Shown here in pieces: positions 59,494 through 64,000 of a stretch of 64,000 nt of DNA. The position numbers and the translations under genes are program-made. Each line of letters opens with the position of its first letter. Position 1 is the first letter of the stretch. The notes beneath the pieces were generated by a model. That model searched no databases, was not told where the DNA came from, and saw only the letters and a list, made by a program, of their open reading frames with translations. The stretch is from contig NZ_QGDL01000001.1 of assembly GCF_003149245.1 (NCBI RefSeq), forward strand, positions 771,089-835,088, written 5' to 3'. Source of the stretch: Faecalicatena orotica (GTDB lineage: Bacteria; Bacillota; Clostridia; Lachnospirales; Lachnospiraceae).

Positions 59494-62055
59494 TTATTTT
59501 TTTCCCTTTTTTTCGTATGGGGTTCCGGTGAGAGGGAGGGTGGTTTGGAATTGTTTGTTCCATTTGTAGTAGGCTGCGGCTATGGCGGGGGCGGTGGGGA
59601 TGGAGGTGATTTCTCCGATTCCGATGGCTCCGTATCCGACGTCTACTCCGGGTTTTTCTACTATGATGGATTCAAGCTCAGGCACTTTGTCGGCTTTGAA
59701 CAGGCCCAGTGTGCCAAACCGGGATACCGGATATCCGTCTTTGATCTCATACTTCTCTGTGAGGGCATATCCCATTCCCATGACGACTCCGCCTTCTATC
59801 TGGCCTTCTACGCTGACGGGGTTGACTGCCTTGCCTACGTCATGTGCTGCTACCATTTTCTTTATGGTGCCGTCTTCGTTTAGGACGCACATCTGTGTCG
59901 CATAACCATATGCCACGTGGGATACCGGGTTTGGTACGTCACTTCCCATTTTATCGGTTTTTGCCAGATATTCTCCAAGGAATTCACTGCCTTCCAGTTC
60001 CTCCATTGTCTCTGTCTTCAAAGCTTCCAACAGTTTTTCGGAGGCTCTTTTTGCCGCTTCCCCCGTGATCAGAGTCTGGCGGGAACCGGATGTCGTGCCG
60101 GAATCTGGTGAATCCGCCGTATTCGGGCGGCAGTATTTGATTTTGTCAACCGGTAGATTCAGTGTCTCTGAAACGACCTGGGTCAGCACGGTTCCGAGTC
60201 CCTGACCGATGCAGGACGCCCCGGCATGTATCTCTACGATTCCGTCCCTGATCAGCAGACGGCAGCGTCCCCAGTCGGGAAGTCCTACTCCTACTCCTGC
60301 ATTCTTCATGGCACAGGCGATGCCTGCATATGGCTCGCTCTCATAAATTTCTTTTACTGCTTCAAGTGTCTCTGCCACACCGGTAGATTCATCGGCGATC
60401 TGTCCATTCGGAAGCACCTGTCCCGGGCGGACTGCATTGCGGTAGCGGATCTCCCACGGTGAGATGCCCACCATCTCAGCCAGCAGGTCCAGATTGCGCT
60501 CTGAGCCGAAACAGGTCTGTGTTACCCCGAACCCGCGGAATGCCCCCGCCGGCGGATTGTTTGTATAGACTGCTTTTCCATCAATATCCACGACCTGGAA
60601 GTTATAAGGCCCTGCGGCATGGGTACAGGCTCTCTGCAGGACCGGTCCCCCCAGTGATGCGTACGCCCCTGTATCCGAGACAACGACTGCCTTCATTGCC
60701 GTGAGGTAACCGTTCTCGTCACAGGCCGTAGTAATGTCCATCCACATCGGGTGGCGCTTCGGATGTACTACAATGCTCTCCTGTCTGGACAGCTTTACTT
60801 TTACGATCCGCTTCGTCAGATAGGCCAGCAGGGCTGCATGATGCTGTACACTGACATCTTCTTTTCCACCGAATCCACCGCCGACTAATTTGTTTTCCAC
60901 AATCACTTTTTCTGGTGGAAGGCCCAGCATGATACAGCACTCATGCTGTGTATCATAGGTTCCCTGATCCGTGGAATAGATAAACACACCGTCATCAAAC
61001 GGCATGGCAACCGCACATTCAGGTTCAAGAAATGCATGTTCTGTCCACGGCGTCTCGTAATGCCTTGTGACCTGATATTTCGATCCGGCAATGACTTCAT
61101 CCGCATTTCCCCTCACGAGGTGTTCATGTGCGAGGACGTTGCCTGACTCATGCACGAGCGGCGCACCTTCCTTCATGGCGTCAAACGGGTCCAGAACGGG
61201 ATCAAGTACTTCGTAATCGACCTTTACCAGACTCTTCGCCCTCTCAAGTATATCCTGATTCTCGGCAGCCACAAGGCAGATAGCGTCACCTAAGTAATGT
61301 GTAACTTTACCTACCGGGATCATCGTATCCCAGTCCTGCTTCAGATGTCCGACCTTGACATTTCCCGGAATATCCTCCGCGGTAAATACTCCGATCACAC
61401 CTTCCAGCGCTTCTGCTTCTTCTTTATGTATCGCAAGCACCCTTGCCCTCGGGTATTCCGACCTTACTGCACTTCCGTAGATCATCTCGTCCAGATAGAT
61501 GTCATCTGGGTATTCCCCGGTTCCAAGCACCTTTTCCGAAGCATCGATCCTTCGGATGGCGTCCCCTACAAGCACGACGCCTTCATCATCCGTGGCAGGC
61601 AGATTTTCGCGGAACATTTTTGCACTTAAAAGGATACCATCAATGATTTTCTTATATCCCGTACAGCGGCATATATTATTGCGTATCGCAGCGATGACTT
61701 CCAGACGGGTCGGGTCCGGATTCACATCGATCAGGCCTTTTGCACACATCACCATCCCGGGGATACAGAAACCGCACTGCACCGCACCTGCCCGGCCAAA
61801 TGCATATGCATAGACCTCCTGCTCCCGCTTTGATAATCCCTCGACTGTTACAATTTTCTTCCCCTCTAACTTAGAAAGCATCGGGATACATGCGCGTGTC
61901 GCCTTCCCGTCCACCAGAACCGTACAGGTGCCACATGCGCCCTGACTGCATCCGTCCTTGACAGATGTCAGCCTTAAATCGTCCCTTAAGAAACGCATCA
62001 GTTTTTTATCCTGTCCGGCCTGATAATCCTTTCCGTTTACATGAACAGTTATCAT
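59494..62055 (-). CDS. selenium-dependent xanthine dehydrogenase, fused Fe-S and molybdenum subunits
   Basis: An 853-residue molybdenum hydroxylase. The N-terminal part (1-150) is a two-cluster [2Fe-2S] module with CSQGACGTCTVLVDGKATRAC and CGFCIPGMVMC...CRCTGY. The rest is the molybdopterin-binding subunit with GVGVGLPDWGRC, VGGGFGGKED and a GIGEI motif near the end. Single-chain organisation and about 850 residues fit the selenium-dependent xanthine dehydrogenase type of clostridia, and the neighbouring YqeB/YqeC genes support that. It oxidises xanthine or related purines or N-heterocycles in the cytoplasm. AAAGGAAGG precedes ATG 62055. It lacks a separate FAD subunit in the window. Confidence 0.9.
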   Translation of the reverse strand: MITVHVNGKDYQAGQDKKLMRFLRDDLRLTSVKDGCSQGACGTCTVLVDGKATRACIPMLSKLEGKKIVTVEGLSKREQEVYAYAFGRAGAVQCGFCIPGMVMCAKGLIDVNPDPTRLEVIAAIRNNICRCTGYKKIIDGILLSAKMFRENLPATDDEGVVLVGDAIRRIDASEKVLGTGEYPDDIYLDEMIYGSAVRSEYPRARVLAIHKEEAEALEGVIGVFTAEDIPGNVKVGHLKQDWDTMIPVGKVTHYLGDAICLVAAENQDILERAKSLVKVDYEVLDPVLDPFDAMKEGAPLVHESGNVLAHEHLVRGNADEVIAGSKYQVTRHYETPWTEHAFLEPECAVAMPFDDGVFIYSTDQGTYDTQHECCIMLGLPPEKVIVENKLVGGGFGGKEDVSVQHHAALLAYLTKRIVKVKLSRQESIVVHPKRHPMWMDITTACDENGYLTAMKAVVVSDTGAYASLGGPVLQRACTHAAGPYNFQVVDIDGKAVYTNNPPAGAFRGFGVTQTCFGSERNLDLLAEMVGISPWEIRYRNAVRPGQVLPNGQIADESTGVAETLEAVKEIYESEPYAGIACAMKNAGVGVGLPDWGRCRLLIRDGIVEIHAGASCIGQGLGTVLTQVVSETLNLPVDKIKYCRPNTADSPDSGTTSGSRQTLITGEAAKRASEKLLEALKTETMEELEGSEFLGEYLAKTDKMGSDVPNPVSHVAYGYATQMCVLNEDGTIKKMVAAHDVGKAVNPVSVEGQIEGGVVMGMGYALTEKYEIKDGYPVSRFGTLGLFKADKVPELESIIVEKPGVDVGYGAIGIGEITSIPTAPAIAAAYYKWNKQFQTTLPLTGTPYEKKGKK

Positions 62056-62081
62056 GATATTACCTTCCTTTCTTTCATAGA

Positions 62082-62118
62082 GTTTCGCAAGCGAAACCCG
62101 CGCCTGCGGCGGCCGTCC
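62082..62118. repeat. palindromic repeat, copy B
   Basis: GTTTCGC/GCGAAAC (62082-62097) followed by GCGCCTGCGGCGGC, matching the layout of the copy at 46585. It lies between the dehydrogenase and YqeB-MocA genes. Confidence 0.4.
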
Positions 62119-62132
62119 GTCGGTTCCGGACC

Positions 62133-63491
62133 TTATTCCTGCAAATCATTTTTTTGATCGATATCTTTTAATTCCTCTGGCTGCGCCTCCACATATCTGA
62201 CTTTTTCCTGTAGTCCTGACATGATCTGTCTTCCTCCGTTATCGCCTGTCAGGTTACGCAGGTCGTCAAAAAATGCACGGTCCCACAGTACCGGGTTTCC
62301 CGGCCTGCCCGGATTTCCCGCGCAGATGATCCGACCTTTATGCACGCCTGCCATATTCAAAATTTTCTGTATTGTGGCCGTCTTTAAATTTGGCTGGTCA
62401 CAGACCGAGAACAGAACTCCCTCGATATCCGGATTCTGCCTCAGGCATTCTTCAAGGCCAAGCAGGATAGAACGGGAGATGCCGAGCTCCGGCTCTTTGT
62501 TGATTACAGTCCTGATCCCCTGTCTTTCTGCCTCCTCTGCTATTGCCTCATACCCCGTCACCAGATACTGCGGATAATCCTGGAATGCACACATCCGTTC
62601 CAGCGTATGCCGGTACAGCGGCTTTCCAGAAACGACCGCCAGCAGTTTGTTTTCTCCGAACCGTACACTTCTTCCCGCGGCAAGTATGATGACCGCGTAT
62701 TTCCTGCGCATATGGTCAAACCTTGTCACGGCTTCCAGCACGCCTCCGCCGACAGACCTTGCCTTGTCGGAAATGGTGAAGCAGTGGAATGTTTCGCACC
62801 GCGCATCGATATCTCCGATCTTCAGATTTTCCCATACCCGGACCCCGGGCTGGAGCATGCCCCTGACAATACCATCCATCTTCGCACAAACTTCTTTTCC
62901 GCCAGTCAGTGCCACGGCCTGCCCTTTTTTCACGACATCGCCGATTGACACAAGAGGTTCGATTACGCCCTCGGCACTTGCACGGATCAGGCGTTCTGTC
63001 GTGTATCCCCCGACATTTCCCGGTACACCTGTATTGGGAATGGCACTGCCTTCGTAAATCGTATCGCCCAGCGTATGCCCCCGCTTTGTCTCAACGACAC
63101 AGTGGCAGTCTTCCCCCGCCGTAAAGCCGGGGCCGACACCGATAACTAACGGTGCGTCTGTAATTTTTGTCCCTAAATTTTTCTTTGCAAGAATCGCGTC
63201 TATGATTACATCGGGCTGATATCCATCCGCTATCCGGGCACACGGGTCTACAATGACCGGGATATCCCCCGCCTCCATGATGGTGAGTGCCTCTTTCATT
63301 GAGGATACAAGAACACCTCTCATATCTTCAACGACTGCCTCCCCTTCATAAACGGCTCTGGACAGTGAAACCATCCTGCGTACAGTCAGAGGGACCTCTA
63401 TCTCCGTCATAATGATCTGATGCCCGCTGCGGTACAGGCGGGAGGCTATCCCTGTTGCCAGATCACCTGCCCCCTTGATTAGTATTTTCAT
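62133..63491 (-). CDS. fused YqeB-like / MocA-like molybdenum hydroxylase maturation protein
   Basis: A 452-residue fusion. The first 250 residues match the selenium-dependent molybdenum hydroxylase accessory protein YqeB (IKGAGDLATGIASRLYRSGHQIIMTEIEVPLTVRR, LVIGVGPGFTAGEDCHCVVET). After a short linker the remainder (from YAVIILAAGRSVRFGENKLL) is a MocA-type molybdenum-cofactor cytidylyltransferase with SVCDQPNLKTATIQKIL. It would insert or transfer the selenium/molybdenum cofactor into the dehydrogenase encoded next. In other genomes these are separate genes, so this is a genuine fusion or a frame I could not split. Start ATG 63491 has AGGAAGG upstream. Confidence 0.85.
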   Translation of the reverse strand: MKILIKGAGDLATGIASRLYRSGHQIIMTEIEVPLTVRRMVSLSRAVYEGEAVVEDMRGVLVSSMKEALTIMEAGDIPVIVDPCARIADGYQPDVIIDAILAKKNLGTKITDAPLVIGVGPGFTAGEDCHCVVETKRGHTLGDTIYEGSAIPNTGVPGNVGGYTTERLIRASAEGVIEPLVSIGDVVKKGQAVALTGGKEVCAKMDGIVRGMLQPGVRVWENLKIGDIDARCETFHCFTISDKARSVGGGVLEAVTRFDHMRRKYAVIILAAGRSVRFGENKLLAVVSGKPLYRHTLERMCAFQDYPQYLVTGYEAIAEEAERQGIRTVINKEPELGISRSILLGLEECLRQNPDIEGVLFSVCDQPNLKTATIQKILNMAGVHKGRIICAGNPGRPGNPVLWDRAFFDDLRNLTGDNGGRQIMSGLQEKVRYVEAQPEELKDIDQKNDLQE

Positions 63492-63522
63492 TTCCTGCTG
63501 CCTTCCTCTTGTTTTAATGACT

Positions 63523-64000
63523 TTATTGGTTACTGTTCCCCCGGGCCAGTACCGTGATTCCTGTATGCCCCTGTGCTTCTGCCAGACGGCAGATCCGGTA
63601 TGCTGTCTGTTCCCTTTTCGTGTTGTCTGCTTTATTCAGAATAACCCGGTATTCCATATATGGCAGAACGCCTTTCCTGCCGCCTCTGCAATCAAAAGCC
63701 AGTTTTGCAAGATCACGTTCTTTAACCGGGTCAGTTGTCTTCATATCCAAGATTTCCGCCGCGGTACCTGTCCTGAAACAAACCTCCGAAAGAGGCCTTC
63801 CGACCGCGTCCAGACCATATACACAGAGTACATGGGTTGTTTCTGGCAGGATCACCGGTTCATGGTCAGCCGGCACCTTCATCGGAAGTTTTTTCGCACC
63901 GTCTGCTTCGATCAATACCGGATACCCAAGTGTCAGCAAACGGTCTAAAAACTTTTGAGGCAGTGCCTTTATTTTCCCATGTTCTGCCGGCAGGCCGGCC
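63523..64000 (-). CDS. YqeC-like selenium-dependent hydroxylase accessory protein, partial
   Basis: The frame is open to the right edge, so the N-terminus is missing. Visible residues include VLIEADGAKKLPMKVPADHEPVILPETTHVLCVYGLDAVGRPL, the diagnostic YqeC segment, and a C-terminus with GNSNQ. YqeC proteins act with YqeB in loading selenium-dependent molybdenum hydroxylases. It lies 31 bases from the YqeB-MocA gene and completes the maturation cluster. The family is clear; the exact step is not known. Confidence 0.85.
   Translation of the reverse strand, partial: AGLPAEHGKIKALPQKFLDRLLTLGYPVLIEADGAKKLPMKVPADHEPVILPETTHVLCVYGLDAVGRPLSEVCFRTGTAAEILDMKTTDPVKERDLAKLAFDCRGGRKGVLPYMEYRVILNKADNTKREQTAYRICRLAEAQGHTGITVLARGNSNQ

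Noticed and set aside
1-64000. CRISPR arrays, tRNA or rRNA genes, prophage or integrase genes
   Set aside because: No regular direct repeats, no cloverleaf with a recognisable anticodon arm, and no rRNA-like or phage structural sequence were seen by reading; a covariance scan would be decisive.

Overview
The window is bacterial chromosome from a low-to-mid G+C Gram-positive anaerobe, most probably a gut Lachnospiraceae (Clostridium cluster XIVa). The evidence is strong AGGAGG ribosome-binding sites, YesM/YesN-type two-component genes, GPH and ribose-type sugar importers, a GH43/GH3 glycan-use repertoire, a sortase-type surface protein, a dockerin-bearing M60 peptidase and a selenium-dependent molybdenum hydroxylase cluster. 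I saw no rRNA, tRNA, CRISPR array, phage or transposase gene apart from an Rpn-type nuclease/transposase cut by the left edge.

Layout. 1-5.9 kb: Rpn-family nuclease, then an AraC-type response regulator, sensor kinase and sugar-binding lipoprotein in one tight operon. 6-11 kb: small XRE regulator, then a MrfA-like DEAD/DUF1998 helicase overlapping a UvrD-like helicase. 11-15.2 kb: a 7TM-type histidine kinase with an OmpR regulator, a terminator, a 58-aa protein and an output-less GAF-receiver protein. 15.3-22.3 kb: a c-di-GMP-I riboswitch leader with two terminators, a 1745-aa dockerin/FN3/M60 metallopeptidase, and a wall-anchored protein with a cohesin-like domain. 22.4-32.7 kb: PLD-family lipid enzyme, acetyltransferase, PHP phosphatase, MATE exporter, AraC regulator, MazG-like enzyme, CDF metal transporter, lipoprotein, metallophosphoesterase, nitroreductase.

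32.8-43.8 kb: a seven-gene sugar operon made of a ribose-type ABC importer, GH43 xylosidase/arabinofuranosidase, two large paralogous proteins of a family I do not recognise, and a terminal LacI regulator. It has a clear promoter and a candidate operator. 43.9-50.4 kb: alpha/beta hydrolase, two small conserved proteins, an NCS2 purine permease behind a guanine-class riboswitch, a DUF975 membrane protein, a MITE-like element with a target duplication, and a GltA-like oxidoreductase. 50.5-59.1 kb: a second glycan cluster (GPH symporter, GH3 hexosaminidase-like enzyme, HAD hydrolase; divergently an AraC regulator and a sugar ABC importer). 59.15-59.4 kb: a 250-bp inverted-repeat element. 59.5-64 kb: selenium-dependent xanthine dehydrogenase with YqeB-MocA and YqeC maturation proteins.

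Two themes stand out. The first is a c-di-GMP-controlled surface pair in which a secreted M60 peptidase carries a dockerin and its downstream neighbour looks like the anchored receptor. The second is purine use: the guanine-class riboswitch/permease and the xanthine dehydrogenase cluster lie about 12 kb apart, and the riboswitch terminator appears to share sequence with the aptamer, which would make it an ON switch.
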